Of a DNA stretch of 64,000 nucleotides, positions 23,754-32,214 are shown piece by piece. The DNA lies in NCBI GenBank assembly GCA_017538795.1, contig JAFYIE010000023.1, positions 1 through 64,000 on the forward strand. Reading direction: 5' to 3'. The stretch's first letter is position 1. Each line of letters begins with the position of its first letter. The position numbers were made by a program, and so were the translations under genes. The DNA is from Bacteroidales bacterium (GTDB lineage: Bacteria > Bacteroidota > Bacteroidia > Bacteroidales > F082). A model generated the notes under the pieces. The model was not told where the DNA came from. It searched no databases and saw only the letters and a program-made list of their open reading frames with translations.

Positions 23754-24545
23754 ATGATCGACCTTAGAAATAAAAATGCTCTCGTCACAGGCGCCAGCTC
23801 CGGAATCGGGGCTGCGATAGCACGTCGCCTTGCCAAGGAGAAATGCCATCTTTTCCTTACGGGGCTTGGCGAGAAGCAGCTTCTTGAAACTAAGGAAACC
23901 TGCGAGAAAGAAGGTGTCAAGGTGTTTTACAAAGAATGCAACTTCGCTGAGTTTGAATCGATTGACGAGCTCGTGAAAGAGATAAAATCCGTTGGATTCT
24001 ACATTGATTTATATATTTTGAACGCAGGCATCTCGCAACGCGACCGCGGTCTTGAAACAGACTTTGCCATCGACCAGAAGATCATGCAGGTCAACTATTG
24101 GAGCAGCGTATATCTTGTAAAACAGTTTAAAGACGAGATTTTAGCGAAGGAACACGTAAACTTCTCCGTAACAACTTCATTAGCAGGACTTTTCGGTTTC
24201 CCGCTGAGGACGTCATATTGCGCCTCGAAGCATGCATTGTTCGGTTATTTTGAGTCATTAGACCTTGAATATCCGAACATTCACGTCACATTTTTGATTC
24301 CTGGGCGCATCAACACACCTATCAGCAAGAGCGCATTGATGGGCAACGGCGACAAATATGAGAAGATGGATCCGGGGCAGGCAAAAGGTCTCGACGTCGA
24401 CAAAGCGGCTGCACGCGCGGTGAAGGCGATAAAAAAAGAGAAACACCGCAAGCTCATCGGAAAAGGCGAACTGCTCATGGCTTATATTAATAGGTATATA
24501 CCTTGGCTTTATTATAAAATTGCAAACAAAATATCTCCAACATAA
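23754..24545 (+). CDS. Short-chain dehydrogenase/reductase
   Basis: 263 residues. SDR landmarks: VTGASSGIGAAIARRL (about residues 11-26), LNAGISQRDRG (about 83), catalytic Ser in TTSLAGLFGFP and YCASKHALFGY (about 146). The DHRS7-like branch is suggested by the C-terminal part LIGKGELLMAYINRYIPWLYY with a hydrophobic end, hinting at membrane contact. The ATG at 23754 lies 17 bases after the promoter. The stop overlaps the VOC protein start (TAATG). It is divergent from the oxoamine synthase operon, so it may share its lipid pathway, but the substrate cannot be read from sequence. Confidence 0.82.
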   Translation: MIDLRNKNALVTGASSGIGAAIARRLAKEKCHLFLTGLGEKQLLETKETCEKEGVKVFYKECNFAEFESIDELVKEIKSVGFYIDLYILNAGISQRDRGLETDFAIDQKIMQVNYWSSVYLVKQFKDEILAKEHVNFSVTTSLAGLFGFPLRTSYCASKHALFGYFESLDLEYPNIHVTFLIPGRINTPISKSALMGNGDKYEKMDPGQAKGLDVDKAAARAVKAIKKEKHRKLIGKGELLMAYINRYIPWLYYKIANKISPT

Positions 24546-25618
24546 TGAAGAAAGAAAAAGAGAAAGTTATCTGTGGAATACAGCAGGTAGGAATTGGGGT
24601 TGAAGACCTCATGACATCATGGAAATGGTATAACCGTCACCTCAACATCGAGATTAAAGTCGTTGATGATGAAGGAGTTGCCGAACTCATGCTTCCTTAT
24701 ACCGGTGGCAAGCCTCAGCCTCGTCACGCCATTCTTGCCATCTCACAACGTGGTGGCGGCGGTTTGGAGATTTGGCAGCCAAAAGGTCGTAAAGTGGTAT
24801 TCCCTAAAGAGCCTCTGCGTCTCGGCGATTACGGCATCAACATCTGCAAGATAAAGGCCAGAGACATCAATGAAGCATATAACTACTTTACCGACAACGA
24901 GATAGCTATTCTCAGCGACATCAGCGTATCGCCTTTCGGTGTCGAGCATTTCTACATCAAAGACCCGTGGAACAACATTTTCGAGATTGAAAAGGACGAC
25001 TATTGCTTCATAAACGCCAACAGAGTCACTGGCGGTTCCAATGGCGTTGTGATTGGTGTTTCAAATATGGAAAAATCTATCGAGTTTTACAGCAAACTCC
25101 TTGATTATGATATAGTTGCATTCGACAAGACCGATGTCTTCGACGACCTTGGCGACATCCCTGGCGGTAAATGCAAGATACGTCGTGTAGAGCTCAAACG
25201 CTCGAAACCAGTGTGTGGCCCGCTCAGCGACCTGATGGGCAATTCGCATCTTGAATTAGTGCAAAACCTTGAGATTGAAGCACATAAGACTCTCGAAGGA
25301 AGATGGTGGGGCGATCCTGGCTTCATCCATCTCTGCTTCGACATCCGCAACATGGATAAAGTTCGTGAAGCTGCCAAGGCTCTCGGTCACGACTTCGTGT
25401 GCGACAGCGGCGACAACTTCGACATGGGCGACGCCAACGGTCATTTCACCTACGTAGAAGACCCTGACGGAACGCTCATCGAGTTCGTTGAGACATTTAA
25501 GATTCCGATCATCAAGAAGTTAGGAATCTCTATAAAGCTTAAGAAAAGAAACGACTACAAGCCGTTGCCGAAGTTTATGACGAAACTCTTGAGGTTTATG
25601 AAAACTGAAGTTGACTAA
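24545..25618 (+). CDS. Two-domain VOC (glyoxalase/dioxygenase fold) protein
   Basis: 357 residues with two vicinal-oxygen-chelate modules. Module 1 (about 10-160) opens IQQVGIGVEDLMTSWKWYNR and closes FGVEHFYIKDPWNNIFEIEK; module 2 (about 175-320) opens GVVIGVSNMEKSIEFYSKLL, has GFIHLCFDIRNMD and closes HFTYVEDPDGTLIEFVETFK. His and Glu residues at the ends of these strands are candidate metal ligands. A basic tail (IKLKKRNDYKPLPK) of about 35 residues follows. It could be an extradiol-type dioxygenase, lyase or epimerase; the substrate is unknown. Coupled to the SDR by a TAATG overlap and followed by a terminator. Confidence 0.8.
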   Translation: MKKEKEKVICGIQQVGIGVEDLMTSWKWYNRHLNIEIKVVDDEGVAELMLPYTGGKPQPRHAILAISQRGGGGLEIWQPKGRKVVFPKEPLRLGDYGINICKIKARDINEAYNYFTDNEIAILSDISVSPFGVEHFYIKDPWNNIFEIEKDDYCFINANRVTGGSNGVVIGVSNMEKSIEFYSKLLDYDIVAFDKTDVFDDLGDIPGGKCKIRRVELKRSKPVCGPLSDLMGNSHLELVQNLEIEAHKTLEGRWWGDPGFIHLCFDIRNMDKVREAAKALGHDFVCDSGDNFDMGDANGHFTYVEDPDGTLIEFVETFKIPIIKKLGISIKLKKRNDYKPLPKFMTKLLRFMKTEVD

Positions 25619-25630
25619 AAATAATAAGAC

Positions 25631-25669
25631 AAAAAAAGGAGTTCCCGAATCGAGAACTCCTTTTTTTTC
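25631..25669. terminator. Bidirectional terminator between the VOC gene and ompH
   Basis: A-tract, GGAGTTC (25638-25644), loop, GAACTCC (25654-25660), then eight T. It serves both convergent genes. Confidence 0.88.
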
Positions 25670-25679
25670 TTATAATCGA

Positions 25680-26189
25680 TTACAAGCCAAGTTTAGCTTT
25701 AACATCAGCGGTGATGTCGATAGCGTTGTCGCCAATTGAAAGAATGACGGTTTTCTCGAAGACGTAAGCCAAACCTTTTGCCTTCAACACATCGTCGATA
25801 GCGGCCTTGATTTTGTCAAGCATAGGCTTTGAAAGTTCTTCCTGCTTTGCTGCGAGGTCGTTTTCTGCGTTAGCCTGAAATTCCTGAATTCTTCCAGCTA
25901 AATCAGTGATTTCCTTTTCTTTCGACTGACGAAGGATGTTGGTCATTGTAGCCTGGTTAGCTTCATATTCTCTCATCTTTGTCTGATATTCAGTAGCCAT
26001 TGCCTGCAACTCTGCCTGAAGCTCGCTGTAGTAAGCCTGTAAATCCTGCTGGATTTTTGCGCTCTCCGGCATAATATCAATGATTGCCTGTGAGTCGACA
26101 TAACCGATTTTCTGTGCCTGTGCGTTAGCTCCAAAACCAATACCGAGTGCTAACACCAATAAAACCAATACTTTAGTTAATTTCTTCAT
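25680..26189 (-). CDS. OmpH/Skp-family periplasmic chaperone (first copy)
   Basis: 169 residues with signal peptide (cleaved near ANAQA, residue 24). The mature protein starts QKIGYVDSQAIIDIMPES, the OmpH signature strand, followed by a long helical hairpin rich in Gln, Glu and Ala (about 45-130) and a C-terminal strand segment GLAYVFEKTVILSIGDNAID with helix. Skp-like chaperones hold unfolded outer membrane proteins in the periplasm for delivery to BamA. It has its own -7 box and is the distal gene of the bamA-ompH-ompH series. Confidence 0.9.
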   Translation of the reverse strand: MKKLTKVLVLLVLALGIGFGANAQAQKIGYVDSQAIIDIMPESAKIQQDLQAYYSELQAELQAMATEYQTKMREYEANQATMTNILRQSKEKEITDLAGRIQEFQANAENDLAAKQEELSKPMLDKIKAAIDDVLKAKGLAYVFEKTVILSIGDNAIDITADVKAKLGL

Positions 26190-26223
26190 TTTTATTTAAG
26201 TTTAATTATTATCTAAATTTTTG

Positions 26224-26231
26224 CAAAAATA
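26224..26231 (-). promoter_or_regulatory. -7 box (TATTTTTG) for the first-copy ompH
   Basis: On the minus strand TATTTTTG lies 34 bases upstream of the ATG at 26189, in the 79-base spacer between the two ompH genes. Confidence 0.55.
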
Positions 26232-26268
26232 CTAATTTTTTAATATCTGTCGAAAATTTTTGCAATGT

Positions 26269-26904
26269 TTATTTCTTTACCTCTGAAGATTTATTGTCGT
26301 TAGAAGGTTTGCTTGTAGAGCCGCCACCTGTAGAGCCAGAGCGTTTTCTATCCTGACGGCGCACTGTCTGCATCACGTTTCCGATTTCGTCGAGAACATC
26401 ATCGCTGATATCGAGTTTGTCGTTGCAATACAAAATAGCGGCACCAGATGCCTTGTCGAAAACAAAAGAATAGTTCTTCACCATAGCCAATTGACTTATA
26501 GCGTTATACACCTTCTCCTGAATTGGTTGAATAAGTTCTACGCGCTTTGAGAACAACTCCCCTTCCGGGCCGTAATATTGCATCTGAAGCTGAGCAAACT
26601 CCTCTTCTTTCGCTGTTATCGCATCCTCTTTTTTCTTTTTCTGATTATCAGACAGAAGCACTGATTCGGTCTGATAGTCGCGTCTCATCTGATCAATTTT
26701 GTTGCGTAATGCTTTGAGTTCTTTCTCCCATTTTATCGACATCTGGTTGATTTCCTCTTGGGCGTCGCCGTATTCAGGAATGTTTTGCAAGATATAGTCT
26801 GTGTCGACATACGCAAATTTCTGGCCCACCACTTGAGCTTTCACTGAAGATATTCCCAACATCATGAAAAATGCCAGAAATAGTAATGTTTTTGTTGTTT
26901 TCAT
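26269..26904 (-). CDS. OmpH/Skp-family periplasmic chaperone (second copy)
   Basis: 211 residues with signal peptide to about residue 23. The mature start VVGQKFAYVDTDYILQNIPEY is the OmpH signature. A long charged helical region (about 50-130; QEEINQMSIKWEKELKALRN, KKKKEDAITAKEEEFAQLQM) forms the tentacle hairpin, and NYSFVFDKASGAAILYC is the core strand. It has a C-terminal tail rich in Gly, Ser, Lys and Asn (RKRSGSTGGGSTSKPSNDNK) not seen in the first copy. It begins 32 bases after bamA, consistent with a chaperone co-made with its target. Confidence 0.9.
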   Translation of the reverse strand: MKTTKTLLFLAFFMMLGISSVKAQVVGQKFAYVDTDYILQNIPEYGDAQEEINQMSIKWEKELKALRNKIDQMRRDYQTESVLLSDNQKKKKEDAITAKEEEFAQLQMQYYGPEGELFSKRVELIQPIQEKVYNAISQLAMVKNYSFVFDKASGAAILYCNDKLDISDDVLDEIGNVMQTVRRQDRKRSGSTGGGSTSKPSNDNKSSEVKK

Positions 26905-26936
26905 ATCTTATATACTTAATTTCAAATTTGTCATTT

Positions 26937-29594
26937 TTAATCTATTGAACCGCCTATTGAGAAGTGGAACTGACCGCCTGAAGCGTCTGGCGCTCCCTTC
27001 ACCTCATCATAGCCATAGCCCCAGTCGAGACCAAGCATACCGAACATCGGCAGATAGATTCTCAAGCCAAGACCAGCTGAACGATACAATGAGAACGGGT
27101 TAAACTTCTCGAATCCGAGCCAACAGTTACCGGCCTCCACGAAGGTAAGTGCATAAATTGTTGCTTGCGGATTGAGTGTCAGAGGATAACGCAACTCCAT
27201 TGTATATTTCGCGAAGATATTACCACCTTCGTTGGTATTCGATGTGTAGCCAGGAGTCAACGAGGTGTTGGCATAACCTCTCATACCGATAAGCTCACGT
27301 CCATCAAAGTTATATGAGCCGGAGAGACCGTCGCCGCCGAGACAGAAACGCTGGAACGGTGTGATTCCGATGGCAGGATTGTAATAACCGAGATAACCGA
27401 AACGCGCTCTTGTCATAATAACGAGCTTGTCGTAGATCTCGGTGTAAACCGCCGCTTTAAACTTCCATTTATGGAACTCAACCCAGTGGTACATCTCATC
27501 TTCTCTCTCATCTTGATCAGGATATTTCTTTTCATAATCGACAGGATTAAGCACAGAATAAGGTAGTGTAAGCTCAAGAGAAAGAAGGAATTCCGAGCCA
27601 TAAACAGGATAAATCGGGTGGCTTGTTGAGTTACGTCCGAATGTGATATTATATCCGATAAGGTTGAAGTCGCCATTACCTGTACCAAAGCTGAAGATAT
27701 TCTTATAGTTTTTAAGTGTATAACGGATGATATTGACACCGTTGTACAATGTGAAATAGTCATCAGGCCACTTCAGACGTGTTCCGATACCGACGGAGAT
27801 ACCTGTTTGCTTGAAATAACCGGTCACAGAAGTATAGGTGTTCCTATATGACGAATGGTAGAGTGAGACTGTCAGCGAGTTCGGTTTCTTACCGCCGAGC
27901 CAAGGCTCTGTGAACGTCACGCCGTAATTAATATATGTGTCGCCGTAGGTCTGGATTCTAAACGACAGTTTCTGGCCGTCGCCTGACGGAATCGGGCGCC
28001 ATTCATCTTTCTTAAAGAAGTTTCTCAACGATACATTGTTGAGTGTCAAGCCTAAAGAGAGCATCAGTCGGTCGTATCCGTAACCGGCAGAGAGCTCAAT
28101 CTGGTCATTTGGCGTTTCTTCGACAACGTAATTGATATCGACTGTTCCGTCAGCTGGATCCGGTTTGATATCCGGCATCAGCTTCTGCGCGTCGAAATAT
28201 TGCAAAGCCGAGAGCTCGCGTATTGTTCTGATAACATCGCTACGACTGTAAAGCTGTCCTGGGCGTGTGTACATCTCACGAATGATGACACGGTCGTTAG
28301 TTTTGGTGTTACCTTGCACTGTCACATGTTTGATTGTAGCTTGTTCGCCTTCAAACATTCTCAATTCGAGGTCGATGGTATCGTTTTCAACCCTTATCTC
28401 AACAGGGTCGACGCGGAAGAAGAGATAACCGTCGTCCATATACAACGACGAGACGTCGTAGCCGCCTTCGGTATAAGTCAGGTTCTTGTCGAGAAGTTCC
28501 TGATTATAGACATCGCCTTTTCTGATGCCGAGCACCTTGTTAAGTGTGGCGGTGTCGTATTTGGTGTTGCCCACCCACGTGATGTTACCGAAATAGTATT
28601 TATGGCCTTCGTAGATATCGAGAGAGATGCCTATATTCCTGTCATCCATCACGAACACCGAATCGCTTACGATTTTAGCGTCACGATAACCTTTTTCGTT
28701 GTATTTCTTTATAATCAGCTTCTTATCCTCTTCGTAATCGTCTTCATTGAAACGCGACGACTTGAATATTCTCGGACGCACATTTTCTGAGAAATACCAA
28801 ACCATTTCATCCTCGGCTTCCAACGGTTTGAGTCGCACGAGATCCCATACAGTGTTTACGATAGATGCTCCGAGAGGGCGAAGCGGGTCGAACTTACCTC
28901 TTCGTTTCGTTTCTTTCATAGCCGAGCGCACCTGTCCATCGGTAAACACCTCGTTGTCGTTGACATAAATATCGCCGATGCGCACCTTACGTTTTCTATT
29001 CACGTTGATGATAAGTGTGACATAATTTTCCAATGTCGTGTCAGCGACTGGGGTTATTTTAACATTAGCGTTCAGGTAGCCTTTGTTGGCAAAATAATCT
29101 TTTATGATGCCAGTTGTTTTGGTGTATGTGTGCTCCGTCGCGACATCGCCGCGCGAGAGGTTAATCTTCTTTCTAAGGTCTTCCGCCTCCGATTTTTTCA
29201 CGCCTTTAAACGAAAATTTGCTTATCCTCGGGCGTTCTCTCATGTCGATATTAAGGAAAACTTTTCCTCCGACTTTTTGAGTCTGGGTTATCTGGATATC
29301 TTCGAAAAGGCCTTGTTCCCACAGATTTTTGATGGCTTTGGTGATTTTATCTCCCGGAATCTTTACTGTCATTCCGACATGAAGTCCCGACAGCATGATG
29401 ACAACGGCAGGATCGACAAACTGCACGCCTGTCACTGTAATACCGCCTATTTCATATTCGCGAGGCAAAGAATAATCTACATCCGAGATATCGTTTCCAA
29501 CTTGAACCTGTGCGTTTGCGACGAAGCCTGTCATGAGGAACATCCAACACAACACAGCTACTGCAAATATTTTAAACCTTTTCAAAAAAGTCAT
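26937..29594 (-). CDS. bamA: Outer membrane protein assembly factor BamA
   Basis: 885 residues. Signal peptide (to about residue 28), then POTRA domains over about residues 45-460 (for example YEIGGITVTGVQFVDPAVVI, RKVRIGDIYVNDNEVFTDGQ, TIKHVTVQGNTKTNDRVIIR), then a 16-strand beta-barrel to the C terminus. The barrel carries the loop-6 region FCLGGDGLSGSYNFDGRELI with the phrase RGY (IGMRGYANTS) and ends with FHFSIGGSID. BamA inserts beta-barrel proteins into the outer membrane. Gene order uppS-bamA-ompH-ompH is typical of the phylum. The uppS stop is nine bases upstream. Confidence 0.95.
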   Translation of the reverse strand: MTFLKRFKIFAVAVLCWMFLMTGFVANAQVQVGNDISDVDYSLPREYEIGGITVTGVQFVDPAVVIMLSGLHVGMTVKIPGDKITKAIKNLWEQGLFEDIQITQTQKVGGKVFLNIDMRERPRISKFSFKGVKKSEAEDLRKKINLSRGDVATEHTYTKTTGIIKDYFANKGYLNANVKITPVADTTLENYVTLIINVNRKRKVRIGDIYVNDNEVFTDGQVRSAMKETKRRGKFDPLRPLGASIVNTVWDLVRLKPLEAEDEMVWYFSENVRPRIFKSSRFNEDDYEEDKKLIIKKYNEKGYRDAKIVSDSVFVMDDRNIGISLDIYEGHKYYFGNITWVGNTKYDTATLNKVLGIRKGDVYNQELLDKNLTYTEGGYDVSSLYMDDGYLFFRVDPVEIRVENDTIDLELRMFEGEQATIKHVTVQGNTKTNDRVIIREMYTRPGQLYSRSDVIRTIRELSALQYFDAQKLMPDIKPDPADGTVDINYVVEETPNDQIELSAGYGYDRLMLSLGLTLNNVSLRNFFKKDEWRPIPSGDGQKLSFRIQTYGDTYINYGVTFTEPWLGGKKPNSLTVSLYHSSYRNTYTSVTGYFKQTGISVGIGTRLKWPDDYFTLYNGVNIIRYTLKNYKNIFSFGTGNGDFNLIGYNITFGRNSTSHPIYPVYGSEFLLSLELTLPYSVLNPVDYEKKYPDQDEREDEMYHWVEFHKWKFKAAVYTEIYDKLVIMTRARFGYLGYYNPAIGITPFQRFCLGGDGLSGSYNFDGRELIGMRGYANTSLTPGYTSNTNEGGNIFAKYTMELRYPLTLNPQATIYALTFVEAGNCWLGFEKFNPFSLYRSAGLGLRIYLPMFGMLGLDWGYGYDEVKGAPDASGGQFHFSIGGSID

Positions 29595-29603
29595 TTTTCC
29601 ACT

Positions 29604-30350
29604 CTACTTTTTAATTTGTTCACTTGTCTTACCGAACCTGCGTTCACGGTTCTGATAATCGATAATAGCCTCATACAAATCTTCTTTTGAGAAATCAGGC
29701 CAGTATTTCTCGGTAAAATACAGCTCGGAATAAGCTATTTGCCACAGCAGATAGTTACTTATTCTCTCCTCCCCGCTTGTGCGGATAAGCAAGTCAGGAT
29801 CAGGCATGCCGGCCGTTGCCAAATGCTTGTCAATCAAAGCCTCATCAACTTGTTCAGGCTTAACAACGCCTTCCTGCACCTTCGCCGCTATTTCTCTCAT
29901 GGCTTTTGTCAGCTCCCAACGTCCTGAGTAGCTGAGACACAATGTCAAAGTCATCCGGTCGTTGTTCTTTGTGTTGTCGATAGCAGACATCAAAGAATTA
30001 TACTGAGTTTTCGGCAGACGGCTCAAATCGCCTATCGCATTAAGACGGATATTATTGTTATTCAACGTCTTAAGCTCACTTTTCAAAGCATTTGCAAGTA
30101 GCGTCATCAAAGCATCGACTTCAAATGACGAGCGGTTCCAGTTTTCGGTGGAGAAAGCGTACAAGGTAAGATATTTCACGCCAAGTTCAGCGCAGGCTTC
30201 ACAAGAGCTTCTAACGGCGTCAACTCCGTGCTGATGACCAAAAACACGTAACTTGCCCTTCTCCTTGGCCCAACGTCCGTTACCATCCATAATGATAGCG
30301 ATATGCTGAGGCAGGCGTTCCATTATTATCTTATCTTTCAAGCTCTCCAT
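29604..30350 (-). CDS. uppS: Isoprenyl transferase (undecaprenyl diphosphate synthase)
   Basis: 248 residues. cis-prenyltransferase motifs in order: IAIIMDGNGRWAKEKG (about residues 18-33), HQHGVDAVRS, YLTLYAFSTENWNRSS (about 69), LSYSGRWEL (about 145) and PDLLIRTSGEERISNYLLWQ (about 193), YTEKYWPDF. It makes the C55 lipid carrier for peptidoglycan and LPS from farnesyl diphosphate. An internal ATG at 30323 (MERLPQHIAI) is a possible alternative start; the longer form is kept because the ATG at 30350 lies three bases after the DUF6089 stop. Part of the nadK-DUF6089-uppS-bamA series. Confidence 0.93.
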   Translation of the reverse strand: MESLKDKIIMERLPQHIAIIMDGNGRWAKEKGKLRVFGHQHGVDAVRSSCEACAELGVKYLTLYAFSTENWNRSSFEVDALMTLLANALKSELKTLNNNNIRLNAIGDLSRLPKTQYNSLMSAIDNTKNNDRMTLTLCLSYSGRWELTKAMREIAAKVQEGVVKPEQVDEALIDKHLATAGMPDPDLLIRTSGEERISNYLLWQIAYSELYFTEKYWPDFSKEDLYEAIIDYQNRERRFGKTSEQIKK

Positions 30351-30353
30351 CTA

Positions 30354-31217
30354 TCAATAATTTTTATATATGTTTTTATTCGCTCCACCGTGACAATCAT
30401 TGCCGCCGGGCAAAACGAACTTATAAACCACAGAAACGTTCAGATAGCCGAACCAGTCGTTATCCGATTTATTACCACGTTGGATATATTCTTTGTCATT
30501 TACGCCATTCTCATCTGCTGCAAATCCTGTGGGGTCACTATATTGTACATAATCATCTCCCGGGTTATACTTGGGATAATAAGCATGGCAATCGTCGATC
30601 CAGTCGGTGAAGGTATAATCCCAACGCCATTCGAAAGCCACGCCCAGTTTTGATCCGAGGCTGTATTTCACGCCGACGCCAAACGGTATTGAAATAGCGA
30701 ACTTGCTATATTTGTCCTCACCTCTGGCAGGCATGGTGCCTTCATAATCGACATCGGTGTACATATTGCACAACTCTGTACCATCTTCGGCCTTCGGGTT
30801 GAAATAAAATGCCGAGATACCTCCGAAAAGATACGGTGACAAATCGTTTCGTTTGCTTCCTGTGAAATAATCCCAAAAGTTAAACTCCGCTATGGCTGCG
30901 ATGTCATGAATGTTTGTTTTAAATGACAAGCCACGTTCCGGGCGATATCCAGAGACGTCATCGCTGCCTTTAAGCTGAAGGTAAGAATACGACAAACGGA
31001 ATGCCCATCTTGTATTTTCATAATACCTGACCAGCATACCAAAACCTACGCTGCTGTTATTGAATGGTTTACGAGGATTTATGTCACCCATGTAATACGA
31101 CAGTCCGGCAGAAGCGCCAACCTCGATAATCTGGGCATGCGCTTCAATTGGAGCAAGAAATCGTCCCAACATCAATACAATCAACGCAACGACAAAATGC
31201 TTTTTACAATTTTTCAT
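30354..31217 (-). CDS. DUF6089-type outer membrane beta-barrel protein
   Basis: 287 residues with signal peptide (cleavage near AHAQ, residue 29). The mature start IIEVGASAGLSYYMGDINPR is the DUF6089 hallmark, followed by RKPFNNSSVGFGMLVRYYEN and repeated amphipathic strands (RWAFRLSYSYLQLKGSDD; GVGVKYSLGSKLGVAFEWRW), ending VSVVYKFVLPGGND. It is a small outer membrane barrel of unknown role, almost always located next to uppS and bamA in Bacteroidota, which points to envelope assembly. It has its own -7 box 61 bases upstream. Confidence 0.85.
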   Translation of the reverse strand: MKNCKKHFVVALIVLMLGRFLAPIEAHAQIIEVGASAGLSYYMGDINPRKPFNNSSVGFGMLVRYYENTRWAFRLSYSYLQLKGSDDVSGYRPERGLSFKTNIHDIAAIAEFNFWDYFTGSKRNDLSPYLFGGISAFYFNPKAEDGTELCNMYTDVDYEGTMPARGEDKYSKFAISIPFGVGVKYSLGSKLGVAFEWRWDYTFTDWIDDCHAYYPKYNPGDDYVQYSDPTGFAADENGVNDKEYIQRGNKSDNDWFGYLNVSVVYKFVLPGGNDCHGGANKNIYKNY

Positions 31218-31277
31218 CCGTTCAAAATTTCTTTCCTATTGACAGACAGTCGTTTAACTTTTTTCACAATAAGCTGA

Positions 31278-31285
31278 CAAATTTA
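31278..31285 (-). promoter_or_regulatory. -7 box (TAAATTTG) for DUF6089-uppS-bamA
   Basis: On the minus strand TAAATTTG matches TAnnTTTG; leader to the ATG at 31217 of about 55 bases. It lies in the 100-base spacer after nadK. Confidence 0.5.
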
Positions 31286-31317
31286 CAAAAAATTTTGTAA
31301 CACTCATCAAAAAATTT

Positions 31318-32196
31318 CTAATTTCTCACATCACTGCCCCAAAGGAGTTTGTTTCTGATGGCTTCAAAGAAATCTTTTCCAGGAAGCTTCACCATGTTGA
31401 AGGAGAAGTCAGCTTTTTTAACTTCAAGTTCTAAACTCTTGTCTACCAATTTAGTACGCGAGTCAAGGTTTAAATCGTAGGCGTCGCAGCGACCGTCAAC
31501 CTTTATTTTCACGACACTTTTGTCAGATATAACGACAGGACGTACGCTTAAATTGTGTGCGGATATAGGAGTTATCAAAAAACTATCATTATTTGGCGCG
31601 ACGATTGGTCCTCCCACGCTCAACGAGTAAGCCGTAGAGCCTGTCGGTGTGGCTAAAATAAGGCCGTCGGCCCAATAAGTGTTAAGCAGTTTGTCGTCAA
31701 CAAAAACCTGGATCACGATGAGGCTACTGCCGTCTTTTCTCATGACGCTCAGCTCATTAAGAGCATAGTTGATACCTTTGAAACGCTCCGCCTCCCCTAC
31801 CAGTTCCAGAAGAGAGCGTTTCTCAACTTCATAGTCTCCATTCAATATCTTTTTTATCGCGTCTATTGTCTCATTAGGCGAAACGCTTGCAAGGAAACCG
31901 AGTCTTCCAGCGTTTATACCGAACACAGGAATTGCGGTGTCACGAACGTATTCCAAAGAATCGAGCATGGTACCGTCGCCGCCAAAAGAAAACAGCATAT
32001 CGGCCTTACTTTTCAGCTGTTCATACGAATTAAACACCTTGAAATCAGCATTTGATCCAGCGCTACGCTTGATGTCATTCAACAATCCGTTAAACACGAC
32101 CAATTCTGCTCCCGCATTATGCAAGACATGCAGGATCTCTTTCATCAGTCCATCATAATCAGGGTTAAAACCCCTGCCATATAAAGCTATTCTCAT
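31318..32196 (-). CDS. nadK: NAD kinase
   Basis: 292 residues; makes NADP from NAD and ATP in the cytoplasm. Motifs in order: FSFGGDGTMLDSLEYV (about residue 71), FGINAGRLGFLASV (about 94), YALNELSVMRKDGSS (about 148), DGLILATPTGSTAYSLSVGG (about 177) and the late SDKSVVKIKVDGRCDAYDLN. All catalytic Asp and Gly positions of the GGDG loop are present. It lies 18 bases downstream of the TamA-like gene in a minus-strand run beginning at dprA. Confidence 0.93.
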   Translation of the reverse strand: MRIALYGRGFNPDYDGLMKEILHVLHNAGAELVVFNGLLNDIKRSAGSNADFKVFNSYEQLKSKADMLFSFGGDGTMLDSLEYVRDTAIPVFGINAGRLGFLASVSPNETIDAIKKILNGDYEVEKRSLLELVGEAERFKGINYALNELSVMRKDGSSLIVIQVFVDDKLLNTYWADGLILATPTGSTAYSLSVGGPIVAPNNDSFLITPISAHNLSVRPVVISDKSVVKIKVDGRCDAYDLNLDSRTKLVDKSLELEVKKADFSFNMVKLPGKDFFEAIRNKLLWGSDVRN

Positions 32197-32214
32197 AACA
32201 GCAATATTTTCATT

